From Duganella rivi (GTDB lineage: Bacteria; Pseudomonadota; Gammaproteobacteria; Burkholderiales; Burkholderiaceae_D), in the NCBI RefSeq assembly GCF_009857435.1, contig NZ_WWCK01000001.1, forward strand, positions 248,001-312,000: 64,000 bases of DNA, written 5' to 3'. Position numbers and translations under genes: made by a program. Every line of letters starts with the position of its first letter. Within the stretch, counting starts at the first letter, position 1. This document shows positions 1 to 6,994 of this stretch, piece by piece. The notes under the pieces are model-generated. The model did not search any database. It was not told where the DNA came from and saw nothing but the letters and a program-made list of their open reading frames with translations.

Positions 1-392
1 GCATCCATGCGTGCGCCGCTGGCCGGCACAGCACGGTAGCCGGTGGGCATGGCGCCAACGGCTTGCAGCGCGCGCTCAAATCGCTTCTGCACCCGTTGGC
101 CGCCATCGATCTGTGCACGCAGGAACTTCGCAGCCGGCACCGCCTTGGTGGCCTCGTCCTTCAGCATCACGGTTGCTTCGAGGTGCGCCGCCGTGGCCGG
201 CTTCACGTACACGCTCGATAGCGTGTACGGCGTCGGGTTGCGGAACACGTCCCGCATTTCCTTGACCTCGGCGGCGGCTGCCTTCTGCGCCGTCTTGGTA
301 AGCGCCACACGAGCAGCAAAATTCACCTGCTTCTGGCCCGCCGTGCTGATTGCAGCCAACGCACTGATCGCACCTCGAACATCAACGACCAT
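1..392 (-). CDS. Phage structural-type protein, 3' part cut by the window edge
   Basis: An open frame runs from ATG at 392 (MVVDVRGAISA...) off the left edge. A strong ribosome site (AAAGGAGG) precedes the ATG. The 130 visible residues are rich in Ala and Lys/Arg and contain the phrase FRNPTPYTLSSVYVKPAT, which resembles small head or tail proteins of tailed phages that contact other structural subunits. I do not recognise a named family. Its position downstream of the replication module, same strand, fits the start of a late or structural operon. The exact role is unknown. Confidence 0.6.
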   Translation of the reverse strand, partial: MVVDVRGAISALAAISTAGQKQVNFAARVALTKTAQKAAAAEVKEMRDVFRNPTPYTLSSVYVKPATAAHLEATVMLKDEATKAVPAAKFLRAQIDGGQRVQKRFERALQAVGAMPTGYRAVPASGARMD

Positions 393-432
393 AACACCCT
401 CCTTTGCTGACGATTACAAGCGCAAAGGGCAA

Positions 433-600
433 CCCTGTAATAGATGAACCCTTATATTTACTGGTGCTTAACATGGTTAACAGGGTTAACATGGTTTGAT
501 CCACGCGCACGAGATTAGATAAATAGTGAGAACGGAAAGCCTCAATGCTGTAAAACTTCATGCGTGTGCGCGTTGTCCATGCAAACCCTGTTAACCCTGT
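433..600. repeat. Iteron-like 9-bp repeats in the gap after the primase gene
   Basis: Three perfectly tandem 9-mers, TTAACATGG, TTAACAGGG and TTAACATGG, occupy 468-494. The same unit in the opposite orientation occurs at 586-600 (CCCTGTTAA then CCCTGT), and a degenerate copy is at 433-440. The 393-680 gap between the primase and the structural-type gene holds no convincing gene. Tandem iterons beside a primase-helicase gene suggest a replication origin or a control site for the late genes; this is inference. Confidence 0.55.
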
Positions 601-680
601 ATAGCCCGCATGGATACTAGGCTTCAGTCGATCACGCTTAGCGGCGGAAGCGTTAAACCTTGTTATATTCAGCGCGTGCA

Positions 681-3470
681 TCAGCTCGTCACCCGGATAT
701 CGGCCAGATCGCGGAACGTGTGGCACTGCTTGCTCAAGGTGTCGGTGCTGTCGTTCTCAACGTGGAACACTGTCAGCAGCTGCTTCTTTGCCCCTACATG
801 CACCCACTGACGGCTCTTTGGCACGCGCTGGGCAATCAGCTCTGAAAACTTCGTCAACGACAACGACCTGAAGCCGAACCGATTGCAGTACCGCGAGTAG
901 ACGACGTACAAATCCTCGGACAAGCAGCAGCAATAGGGAACCGCCAAATCACCGGCCTTCCAAGAAAGGTAGAAAGCCTCCCAGTCGGGTCGGCCGAAGT
1001 TGATGACGCGTTCTTTCGACGGCGTCATCAGCGGCTTGGTGTGTTCGTTGAACGTCCCCACGTCATACTCCAGCAGGAAGGCGTAGAAGGCCTCAATCAG
1101 GCCCCGATCCAGCAGCGCCTTGATCTTCTCCAGCAACTCCTCGCCGGGGTGCACGCGCGCCTCGACAACGAGGAACCGGCGGTCCTCCGGCTCGATCGGA
1201 ACGGCCTGGAACTCGTTCGACAACATCACGCAGTTCAGGTGGTTGGCCTCGGTGCGGTCGTCTTTGAACTTTTGGGTAATCGAGGCGTCCCGGCCTGTGA
1301 TCATGTGCTTGATGACGCCAAAATGGCTGTACTTGTCTTGCCGCGATAGGATCTCCTCGAACACGACGTACAACTTCTGCGATCGCCACGTCGTGAATGT
1401 CGCTTCCAATTGGTGCTGGCCGCCAGTCGCGCCGGCGGCGCCGTAGATCGGCTTGATGATGCCCTCGAAGAACAGGCTCTTACCTGTCCCCTGCTTTTCT
1501 CCGAAGAAGAGCAAGGCGGTCTGCATCTTGGCACCCGGGTGTTGAAGGGGGTAGGCCAGCCAGCTCAGCACCCAGCGGAACACCTCGTCCGCATTCTTCT
1601 CGTGCGAGCACAGGTTGTAGAGCAGCTGTAGCACCAAATCGACGTGCGCGTCGTTTTTCTTCGGCGTGAGCGGGAAACCTTGGAACATGTTGATGTGCGT
1701 ATTCAGGTCAACCTGCTGAGTAGGGTCAAACACCAGCTTTTCGAGATCGACCTCGCGTCGAAGCGGGTGCTTCAGCCACCGCGAGGACAGTTCAATCCCG
1801 CGCGCCAGCGTCATCGCGTCATACCCGAGGATCGTGCGATTGTAGGCGTCCCATACGGTCTTTGTGCCGTACAGGAGCGTGTACCTGTCTAGCATCATCA
1901 CGATCTGGTCCTCCCCCGCCCCCCCATCGTCGACGGCAACGCCGCGGATCGTGCGCGGCAGATCGCGCGGGCTGATGGTGCGCCGAGCACCGTGTGCCGC
2001 CCAGGACTTTGCAGCGTCCTTGCCGACCATGTCCACGAATGCGGCGCGCTTCATGCGCAGCTTGTTCAGGGAATCCCACACGTCGGTGGAACCCTGCACC
2101 AAGGCGCAGTGCGAGAGCGCCCAGTCCAGCGTGAAGATGCCAGCCATCACCGGGCGGCCGTCGCCTTCGGAGGGGGACGGGGAACCGGCTGGATCGGGCG
2201 CTGATTCGGAGGAAGCATCCGGCTCGGCGCTTCCGTCTTGCGCCTCCTCACCGGGCGGCGCCAACGACAAAGAGGGCGCGGGAGAATCAGGCACCGGCTG
2301 CGCAGGCTCGCCGAGCAGACGCTGCACGACCGGCGCCAGCTGTGCGGCCACATCGTTGATAGACTGCTCGACATGCAGATCGTTGAAGTCGGTCCACTTG
2401 TTCTCGCCGCGATCGGCGAACACAGGGAACACCACCTCCGCGTTGCCCACTTCGCGCGCGGCAGCCCGCGCCGATGCAATACCGACATTCTCGAATTTCA
2501 GTAGCCGCATGCGGCGGCCGCACCGAATGTCCGCCTCGATGTAGGGCGTGCTGTTCGGATCGGTCCGATACCAGGCGCGTACAGTCACGCGCTCATCCTC
2601 CCGCGTCAAGCAAACGTGGTCGAGGCCATCAATCGCCGGCGGCGTCTCGACGTCGAACTGCTCCAGCAGATCGCGTGCATATCGTTGCTGGATCTGCCAG
2701 TCATCGTCAGCGAAGAACAGCAGCACGGCATTGGGGAAGTCAGCGCGCAGCTGGCGCGCAACGGCGAGGAGGTTTCCGGCGCTGAAGGTGACCATCACCG
2801 GGAACGCCTCGTTTGTCGCCATACGCACCGACTGGCCGGATGCATAGCCCTCCGCGACGCCAATCAGGTGCGTAGTGTCGTCAATCGTACCGAGCAAACA
2901 CGCTGCACCGATCATGTCGGCGCCGGTGTTGAATTTCTTGCTGCCATCCGGTGCGATCTTCTGCACGCTGGCCAGCTCAGGCTTCGCGCCGCGCCGGTAT
3001 TTGCGCGCAGGGATCAGCAGCACGCCGTCGGCGGTGACGCGCGCGAAGCTGCCCGTAACCTGCTTCCGCTTCAAGTAGGCGACGTCATCGGGATTGGTGA
3101 TCGCCTTAGCCATCGCCCACTGACCACGCGCACGTCCAGCCGCAGCGGCGACCACGCGCTCCTTGCGCTCTTGCTCCTGCTTCTCAAGCTCCGCCTGGCG
3201 TCGTTCGAACTCGGCTTTCTCCGCATCGCTGATGCCGGACCAGTCGAACGTGACCGACACCGTACCAGGATCGCGTCCATGCCAGAGGCCGAACGAGCCA
3301 ACAATCTGCTGCTGGCCATTGTCGAGCGTGATTTCGCGGAGGCGATACCACGCCTTTTTACCGCCCTTTCCGAAGCGATGTATCTTGCCGTTGCGGATCG
3401 GCAGTCCGTCGCCGGGCAGCGTCGGCAGGCCGTGCCCTCGCATCTCAGCGATGAGGTCGTCGAGCGTCAT
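681..3470 (-). CDS. Phage Toprim primase fused to a superfamily 3-type helicase (DUF5906-like)
   Basis: This 929-residue protein primes and unwinds phage DNA. The N-terminal half has a Toprim-like module: an EGYASG loop near residues 207-212 and FADDD near 253-257, followed by TDFNDLH near 370, as in phage and plasmid primases. After an Ala/Pro/Ser-rich linker (about 390-430) the C-terminal part has a Walker A motif (GEKQGTGKS) near residue 655 and an acidic Walker B-like stretch (YVVFEE) near 705, typical of virus-type replicative helicases. No zinc-finger is obvious at the N-terminus. The ATG at 3470 overlaps the stop of a 12-codon leader as ATGA, which supports this start. It is probably the main replication protein of the element. 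Confidence 0.88.
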   Translation of the reverse strand: MTLDDLIAEMRGHGLPTLPGDGLPIRNGKIHRFGKGGKKAWYRLREITLDNGQQQIVGSFGLWHGRDPGTVSVTFDWSGISDAEKAEFERRQAELEKQEQERKERVVAAAAGRARGQWAMAKAITNPDDVAYLKRKQVTGSFARVTADGVLLIPARKYRRGAKPELASVQKIAPDGSKKFNTGADMIGAACLLGTIDDTTHLIGVAEGYASGQSVRMATNEAFPVMVTFSAGNLLAVARQLRADFPNAVLLFFADDDWQIQQRYARDLLEQFDVETPPAIDGLDHVCLTREDERVTVRAWYRTDPNSTPYIEADIRCGRRMRLLKFENVGIASARAAAREVGNAEVVFPVFADRGENKWTDFNDLHVEQSINDVAAQLAPVVQRLLGEPAQPVPDSPAPSLSLAPPGEEAQDGSAEPDASSESAPDPAGSPSPSEGDGRPVMAGIFTLDWALSHCALVQGSTDVWDSLNKLRMKRAAFVDMVGKDAAKSWAAHGARRTISPRDLPRTIRGVAVDDGGAGEDQIVMMLDRYTLLYGTKTVWDAYNRTILGYDAMTLARGIELSSRWLKHPLRREVDLEKLVFDPTQQVDLNTHINMFQGFPLTPKKNDAHVDLVLQLLYNLCSHEKNADEVFRWVLSWLAYPLQHPGAKMQTALLFFGEKQGTGKSLFFEGIIKPIYGAAGATGGQHQLEATFTTWRSQKLYVVFEEILSRQDKYSHFGVIKHMITGRDASITQKFKDDRTEANHLNCVMLSNEFQAVPIEPEDRRFLVVEARVHPGEELLEKIKALLDRGLIEAFYAFLLEYDVGTFNEHTKPLMTPSKERVINFGRPDWEAFYLSWKAGDLAVPYCCCLSEDLYVVYSRYCNRFGFRSLSLTKFSELIAQRVPKSRQWVHVGAKKQLLTVFHVENDSTDTLSKQCHTFRDLADIRVTS

Positions 3471-3505
3471 GCTACTGCGCAGTGAAGGGCAAATTTTGGG
3501 GGCAT
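3467..3505 (-). CDS. Twelve-codon leader ORF translationally coupled to the primase gene
   Basis: ATG at 3505 follows a strong ribosome site (GAGGAG, 5-base spacing) and encodes MPPKFALHCAVA before a TGA that overlaps the primase ATG as ATGA. The primase ATG has no ribosome site of its own better than this one, so its translation may depend on the leader. A peptide function is not implied. The alternative is a frameshifted or misplaced gene start. Confidence 0.45.
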   Translation of the reverse strand: MPPKFALHCAVA

Positions 3506-3560
3506 CAAAACTCCTCTGTTAATATTTACTTTTTTCAATCTGGATAATCCTTCTCCACCA

Positions 3561-3761
3561 ATGACGCACATCACCCATCCAACCGTTTTTAACGTCGACG
3601 GCGTGAAGTTCCAGGTCACGGCCCTAACTCAGCTCACCGATCAGGAGGCCGCGAAAATCGTGCGGCGATTCATAGCTGGGCGTAAATTCACGAAGAAGGA
3701 CATTGGGAAGACGATTCAAGTGGTGACGCTTTTCGATCAAGAGAGCATAGGATTGCTATAA
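3561..3761 (+). CDS. Small phage protein of unknown function, 66 residues
   Basis: The protein reads as a compact globular domain (VDGVKFQVTA..., RRFIAGRKFTKKDIGKT, TLFDQES) of a type often found as an uncharacterised small gene in phage early regions. There is no clear Shine-Dalgarno sequence; an AT-rich, promoter-like stretch (3517-3550) lies just upstream and is shared with the divergent primase leader. It overlaps the end of a minus-strand ORF (3688-3969) by 74 bases, so one of the two ends may be wrong. No function can be assigned. Confidence 0.55.
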   Translation: MTHITHPTVFNVDGVKFQVTALTQLTDQEAAKIVRRFIAGRKFTKKDIGKTIQVVTLFDQESIGLL

Positions 3762-3969
3762 ACGCGCTGCGCGCGCTTGCGGGTATAGTTACGCGCGCGC
3801 TGGTCAAAGCATCAAAAATATCCACACTGCCGTCGCTGCCTTCGGCGATCGCGAAGCCAAGCGCGCCGTCGATAACTGACTTTTCCGATGTACTGAGCCG
3901 AACATCGGAGCGCCGCAAGCTATAAGCGTTGGGCGTCACTGGCACAACCGGCTGCTCGCTTTCAGTCAT
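3688..3969 (-). CDS. Small hypothetical phage protein, 93 residues
   Basis: The start ATG at 3969 overlaps the end of the upstream gene by 8 bases (ATGACTGA), an arrangement typical of a coupled operon below the CII-like gene. The first 60 residues look protein-like (RRSDVRLSTSEKSVIDGALGF). The last 25 residues are antisense to the 66-residue gene at 3561-3761 and include a very CG-rich stretch near 3762-3805. No family was recognised. Confidence 0.4.
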   Translation of the reverse strand: MTESEQPVVPVTPNAYSLRRSDVRLSTSEKSVIDGALGFAIAEGSDGSVDIFDALTSARVTIPASARSAFIAILCSLDRKASPLESSSQCPSS

Positions 3970-4405
3970 TGGATGCCTCGACTGATGTAGAAAGGTTGGT
4001 AGCGCATTCTTCGCGCCAGGTCGGCGCGGATTCGGAAGCCACCGTCGCAGTGGTGGAATCTCGGCTTTCGCCGGCCCAATGGTTTACAAGGGGTACTGAA
4101 TGGCTCATCGCTGACGACGGGCGCTGCCCCGCCTTAAGGCGACCACAATCGCCCCGGTAGCACGCTATACAAATATCGAAAGAGTCTGCGAAGCCGATGA
4201 CCATGCCGGGAGCAATGCGAAATTCGCTCTCAACCGGCGGCTGAAATAGGCCGCGAAACGCCCGCGCAATCCGTCCGAGAAACAGCCGCGATCGATGCAG
4301 CAGGCGCTTAAGGCCGGTCCGACGTCGATAGGACAAGCTGCCAGCGCCACCAAACGGCAAGTTGATACGGCTGACGCGACGTGCACACATAGCGATCCCC
4401 TTCAC
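3962..4405 (-). CDS. Hypothetical phage protein, 147 residues
   Basis: Translation starts at GTG 4405, whose GTGA overlaps the stop of the CII-like gene, and ends in an 8-base overlap with the next gene. The N-terminal third is very basic and Arg-rich (RRVSRINLPFGG, YRRRTGLKRLLHRSRLFLGR), and there is a small Cys cluster (CIACYRGDCG) in the middle. Operon position suggests an early regulatory or replication accessory role. Codon-position GC is less convincing than in the neighbours. Confidence 0.4.
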   Translation of the reverse strand: MKGIAMCARRVSRINLPFGGAGSLSYRRRTGLKRLLHRSRLFLGRIARAFRGLFQPPVESEFRIAPGMVIGFADSFDICIACYRGDCGRLKAGQRPSSAMSHSVPLVNHWAGESRDSTTATVASESAPTWREECATNLSTSVEASND

Positions 4406-4845
4406 TTCTCGACCATGCCCTTGAGGCGATTGACCATCGTGGTCACCGCAGCCTTAGCGCGGTACGCGGCCTCCTCGACGCGCGCCACCTCGTGCTGCTC
4501 CACCAGGCCGTCGGCCAGTGTCGTGTACAGCTCGGCACCAACCTCCCCGTGCGCCGCGACGGCCTTTGCGAACACTTCCAGGATCGCCATGTCGCACTGC
4601 GCCATCTCGCCCTCTACCTTGACGCACACGTAGCCGTGGTTTTGCGCCAAGGCGTGCAGCACGCTGTGGTCGCCGGTCAGGGCCATCAGCATGTCCAGCT
4701 CGGCCGGGCTGAAGTAGTTCGCGCCGCTGTTCGGGTTGGCCTTATTGCGCATGATCTGCGTGCGGATGCTCATGCGGATGGCCAGCGCCTCCAGGCCGCC
4801 TATCGCGCTGTGAACGGTTTTGTAGATCGCATCGGAAAGATTCAT
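4402..4845 (-). CDS. CII-like phage regulatory protein (Phage_CP76 family)
   Basis: The protein begins MNLSDAIYKTVHSAIGGLEALAIRMS and continues with LRNKANPN-type and LMALTGDHSVLHALA segments, the layout of the CP76/CII-like family of phage lysogeny and replication regulators. The N-terminus probably forms the DNA-binding helices and the C-terminal half is helical (VARVEEAAYRAKAAVTTMVNRLKGM). It is the second gene of the leftward operon, directly below the Cro-like gene, which is where CII-type activators usually sit. At 147 residues it is close to the family's usual length. Confidence 0.75.
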   Translation of the reverse strand: MNLSDAIYKTVHSAIGGLEALAIRMSIRTQIMRNKANPNSGANYFSPAELDMLMALTGDHSVLHALAQNHGYVCVKVEGEMAQCDMAILEVFAKAVAAHGEVGAELYTTLADGLVEQHEVARVEEAAYRAKAAVTTMVNRLKGMVEK

Positions 4846-4905
4846 TTGTTGGCCCGCTAAAAAATGAGGAAGTTTCTAAAATGGCATGACATACTTACAG
4901 CGTAC

Positions 4906-5133
4906 TCAGCTTGGACATGTCGCCGTGCGGTTCTCGGGCATGCCGTAAATGTCATCGAAGGTGAGATCGTGACCTCGGCGAGCGGCGAACGCTATCAGCC
5001 GCCTCGCAACATCAGGCGGCATATTCTGACCTCGCTCGTAGTGGGAAACATTCCCTTGAGTGACCTGCAACTCTTCAGCAAGGGTGCGTTGAGTAACTCC
5101 GAGCTGTGCTCGGATATGGGCAATCGGGTTCAT
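4906..5133 (-). CDS. Cro-like helix-turn-helix repressor
   Basis: A 75-residue XRE/Cro-type protein with a clear helix-turn-helix (GVTQRTLAEELQVTQGNVSHYERG) followed by MPPDVARRLIAFAARRG. I place the start at ATG 5133 rather than the TTG two codons upstream because the -10 box of its promoter ends at 5140. Transcription would then start at or within a base or two of the ATG, giving a leaderless message. It is divergent from the CI-like gene, with operators between them, the standard phage genetic switch. Confidence 0.8.
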   Translation of the reverse strand: MNPIAHIRAQLGVTQRTLAEELQVTQGNVSHYERGQNMPPDVARRLIAFAARRGHDLTFDDIYGMPENRTATCPS

Positions 5134-5137
5134 GAGC

Positions 5138-5181
5138 AAATATTAGTCCGACTGCTAATTTTAGTCAACAGTCTGACTAAT
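5138..5181 (-). promoter_or_regulatory. Leftward early promoter with two operator copies (cro side)
   Basis: Read on the minus strand: operator ATTAGTCAGACTG (5181-5169), -35 TTGACT (5168-5163), a 17-base spacer, and -10 TAATAT (5145-5140). A second operator in inverted orientation (CAGTCGGACTAAT) overlaps the spacer and -10 box. Each operator is built on AGTC-N-GACT. Spacing and sequence nearly match the rightward module at 6752-6793. A partial element (TTGACTAA) lies just before the CI-like ATG. Confidence 0.8.
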
Positions 5182-5218
5182 TGAAAATTATTAGCTTTAC
5201 TTATATCGTTGACTAACT

Positions 5219-5767
5219 ATGCCAGCACAGCCGCTTTCCACTGAGCAACTTGCCGACGCCGCTCGTCTGAAACAATTGTTTCGACAGTGGCAGGCAACTC
5301 GCAAACAATCAGGTTTGCCGTCTTCGCAAGAGGCGGCGGCGGAGCTGCTCGGCTTCGGGCAAAGTGCCGTTGCCCAGTATCTCAACGGAAAGATCCCTCT
5401 TAACGTCGAGGCGGGCGTCAAGTTTGTAGAACTCCTTGGCGTCGAGCTCTCTGCATTTAGTACAGACCTCGCTAAGCAAGCAGGCCGCCTGGCCGGGAGC
5501 GTACGAACCGCTGCTGAGCCAGACTTTCTCGCCATTTCGAAGGGAACTCGGCCAACTGCAGTTATCGCTGAGACGAAGCCCTACAGCCCTCTCCCACCTC
5601 AGCTTCAAGCCCAAGTTTTTCTTGGGCACCTCGACGAGCGCGAGGCCGCCCTTATTCATCGCTATCGCATGGCGACAACCAAGGGGAAACAACTAGTGGA
5701 AGACATGGCGGATGCAGTGGAAAAGGAAGAGTTATTTGTTGTTCACCACGAGACGCAGTCGAAGTAG
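5219..5767 (+). CDS. CI-like phage repressor without a self-cleavage domain
   Basis: A 182-residue protein with an N-terminal helix-turn-helix (SSQEAAAELLGFGQSAVAQYLNGK) and LNVEAGVKFVELLGVELSAFS after it, as in XRE-type repressors. The C-terminal part (about 110-182) is short and helical (LDEREAALIHRYRMATTKGKQLVEDMADAVEKEE) and lacks the Ser/Lys S24 peptidase domain that makes lambda-type repressors RecA-cleavable. It is divergent from the Cro-like gene, with operator copies in between. Induction must therefore work by another route, for example an antirepressor. The start ATG at 5219 is the first one after the operators. Confidence 0.75.
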   Translation: MPAQPLSTEQLADAARLKQLFRQWQATRKQSGLPSSQEAAAELLGFGQSAVAQYLNGKIPLNVEAGVKFVELLGVELSAFSTDLAKQAGRLAGSVRTAAEPDFLAISKGTRPTAVIAETKPYSPLPPQLQAQVFLGHLDEREAALIHRYRMATTKGKQLVEDMADAVEKEELFVVHHETQSK

Positions 5768-5875
5768 CTCTCTAGGGTGACGGCGCGCCATAAGCGCAAG
5801 AATGGGAAGCATCCGCAACTGGTCTGCATCGCTCAATTGGCGAAACGCCAACATAGCCCTCTCTATGTTCGTCAT
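5732..5875 (-). CDS. Small hypothetical protein antisense to the end of the CI-like gene, 47 residues
   Basis: ATG 5875 to TAA 5732 encodes MTNIERAMLAFRQLSDADQL followed by RMLPILALMARRHPRELLRL and a short tail. The sequence is amphipathic and helix-prone, with well-behaved codon use. Its last 36 bases overlap the 3' end of the CI-like gene on the opposite strand. It lies downstream of an 8-bp inverted repeat (5887-5923). It could be a small regulator of the switch, but no family is recognised. Confidence 0.45.
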   Translation of the reverse strand: MTNIERAMLAFRQLSDADQLRMLPILALMARRHPRELLRLRLVVNNK

Positions 5876-5886
5876 GTCTGGCAACT

Positions 5887-5923
5887 AAAGTAGTCAAATA
5901 GCAACTGCTTAAGATACTACTTT
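5887..5923. repeat. Inverted repeat, possible operator
   Basis: AAAGTAGT (5887-5894) and ACTACTTT (5916-5923) are perfect 8-base inverted arms separated by 21 bases, upstream of the minus-strand 47-residue ORF. The rest of the gap to 6023 is AT-rich and holds nothing else recognisable. Confidence 0.35.
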
Positions 5924-6023
5924 TGGTGTTGAATATACTAACAAATTGTCACAACCACGCCATTCCCGACCGAAACAGAGGGAGATGATCGGCGGGGGCG
6001 CGGGCGACCAATGAAACGTTTAC

Positions 6024-6197
6024 CTACTTTTTTAACATTTCGGCAGGCGTTGCCTGGGCCTGCCCTGCATTCCTTGGCCGCTCTTGTATTGCTTTTTCCA
6101 TTACATGGGTGATAGCGGCCAGCGCCTCATCATCCATTTGCTCCAATAGCTCACGCGCCCTCTGCTCAGCTGCGGCGCGCGCTTTGCTACATACCAT
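6024..6197 (-). CDS. Small helical hypothetical protein, 57 residues
   Basis: The start at 6197 (MVCSKARAAAEQRAREL...) is preferred because AAGGA lies six bases upstream; an in-frame extension to 6248 is possible but has no ribosome site. The protein is Ala/Glu/Gln-rich and likely a single coiled helix (EQRARELLEQMDDEALAAI). No family was recognised. It is leftward, like the neighbouring 47-residue ORF. The gap 6198-6372 is AT-rich, contains the presumed promoters for this gene and the next rightward unit, and shows no further gene. Confidence 0.5.
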   Translation of the reverse strand: MVCSKARAAAEQRARELLEQMDDEALAAITHVMEKAIQERPRNAGQAQATPAEMLKK

Positions 6198-6372
6198 TGT
6201 CATTCCTTTCAGTTGTTGCCATACAGCAGAATATACGTGAACTGTCACAAATTTCCCTATTGGAAATTGATATTACAAACTGATAATTCCGAGACCTATC
6301 CTATCGCGCCTATGCGAGGCAGGGTGCGTCTTGAAATGTTAAATTTTAGACCACCGGCAAAGGAGAAAAAAA

Positions 6373-6435
6373 GTGACACCAATTGACATCAAAAACAACA
6401 CTTCTCAGGAGTGTCGCGCATTATCGCGCGCATGA
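6373..6435 (+). CDS. Twenty-residue leader peptide coupled to the Arc-like gene
   Basis: GTG 6373 follows a very strong ribosome site (AAAGGAG, about 7 bases) and encodes MTPIDIKNNTSQECRALSRA. Its TGA overlaps the ATG of the next gene as ATGA at 6432-6435. The downstream gene has no usable ribosome site of its own, so coupling is likely. This mirrors the leader before the primase gene. Confidence 0.5.
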   Translation: MTPIDIKNNTSQECRALSRA

Positions 6436-6656
6436 CCAAGCAAAAGCCGCCCAAAGATACCCATCAGACCACGCTCCGAATGTCCAAGCAGATGCACTCT
6501 GAAATCAAGGACGTCGCTGACAGCAAGGGGTGGTCTGTCAACGACGAAGTGAATTTCCGTCTACGTGCGTTCTCCCTTCACCAGCAAATGCTCGCTGTAG
6601 CTGCCGATGTCACCGATATCAAGGCGATGCTTCGGCGCCTAGTCGATAGCCAATAA
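6432..6656 (+). CDS. Arc-like ribbon-helix-helix DNA-binding protein
   Basis: A 74-residue protein with the ribbon-helix-helix layout of phage Arc-type repressors: a short strand (HQTTLRMSKQ), then MHSEIKDVADSKGWSVNDEVNFRLRAF, and a helical tail with heptad-like hydrophobics (MLAVAADVTDIKAMLRRLV). The start is set at ATG 6432 because it overlaps the leader stop; a GTG at 6411 in frame is too close to the AGGAG. The gene stands alone and is followed by a strong terminator, so it is expressed separately from the early operon, perhaps in the lysogen. Confidence 0.75.
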   Translation: MTKQKPPKDTHQTTLRMSKQMHSEIKDVADSKGWSVNDEVNFRLRAFSLHQQMLAVAADVTDIKAMLRRLVDSQ

Positions 6657-6667
6657 GTTCCTCCCAG

Positions 6668-6691
6668 AGCCCCGTCCACCGGGGCTTTTTT
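6668..6691 (+). terminator. Rho-independent terminator after the Arc-like gene
   Basis: A perfect 7-base stem (AGCCCCG / CGGGGCT) with a 5-base loop is followed by six T residues. It insulates the lysogenic-side transcript from the rightward early promoter at 6752. Confidence 0.9.
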
Positions 6692-6751
6692 GTGGCGCAT
6701 CCGCCATCCCATCTACAAATTCACCCCTAAGCAAAAAAAATATTAGTGATT

Positions 6752-6793
6752 ATTAGTCGGACTGTTGACAATGAATAGCAGTCGGACTAATAT
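6752..6793 (+). promoter_or_regulatory. Rightward early promoter with two operator copies
   Basis: Operator ATTAGTCGGACTG (6752-6764) abuts -35 TTGACA (6765-6770); a 17-base spacer leads to -10 TAATAT (6788-6793). A second, inverted operator (CAGTCGGACTAAT, 6779-6791) covers the spacer and -10. This is a near-consensus promoter with the same operator spacing as the cro-side module. It should drive the long operon beginning at 6830 and be shut off by the phage repressor. Confidence 0.85.
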
Positions 6794-6829
6794 TTCTTTG
6801 CGTTCTTTACAGATGGAGAGAGCCAAGCC

Positions 6830-6994
6830 GTGTTCGCCTACACCGTCACAGTGCGCCGCCACGGTGCCAGTCCCATCAAGTTTTTCGCGATCGGCCGCAG
6901 CAGTGGCGCCGTGAGCGAGTCCGCCGCTGCGCGCTTCAGCGATACCGAAGCCGCTTCGATTTCCGTCCACCCTTTCCGCCGGAGCCGCAAATGA
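6830..6994 (+). CDS. First gene of the rightward early operon, 54-residue hypothetical protein with GTG start
   Basis: GTG 6830 is preceded by GGAGAG at good spacing. The product (MFAYTVTVRRHGASPIKFFA...) is a small basic beta-rich protein. Its TGA overlaps the next ATG (AATGA at 6990-6994). Early position under a strong promoter suggests a host-takeover or immunity-modulating role, but that is only context; I recognise no family. Confidence 0.65.
   Translation: MFAYTVTVRRHGASPIKFFAIGRSSGAVSESAAARFSDTEAASISVHPFRRSRK

Noticed and set aside
382..726. Minus-strand 114-residue frame covering the iteron gap
   Set aside because: It spans the repeats, overlaps the ends of two genes and lacks a ribosome site; better read as non-coding.
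6743..6970. Minus-strand 75-residue frame over the rightward promoter
   Set aside because: It is antisense to the strong promoter and to the GTG-initiated 54-residue gene with its ribosome site and coupled stop.
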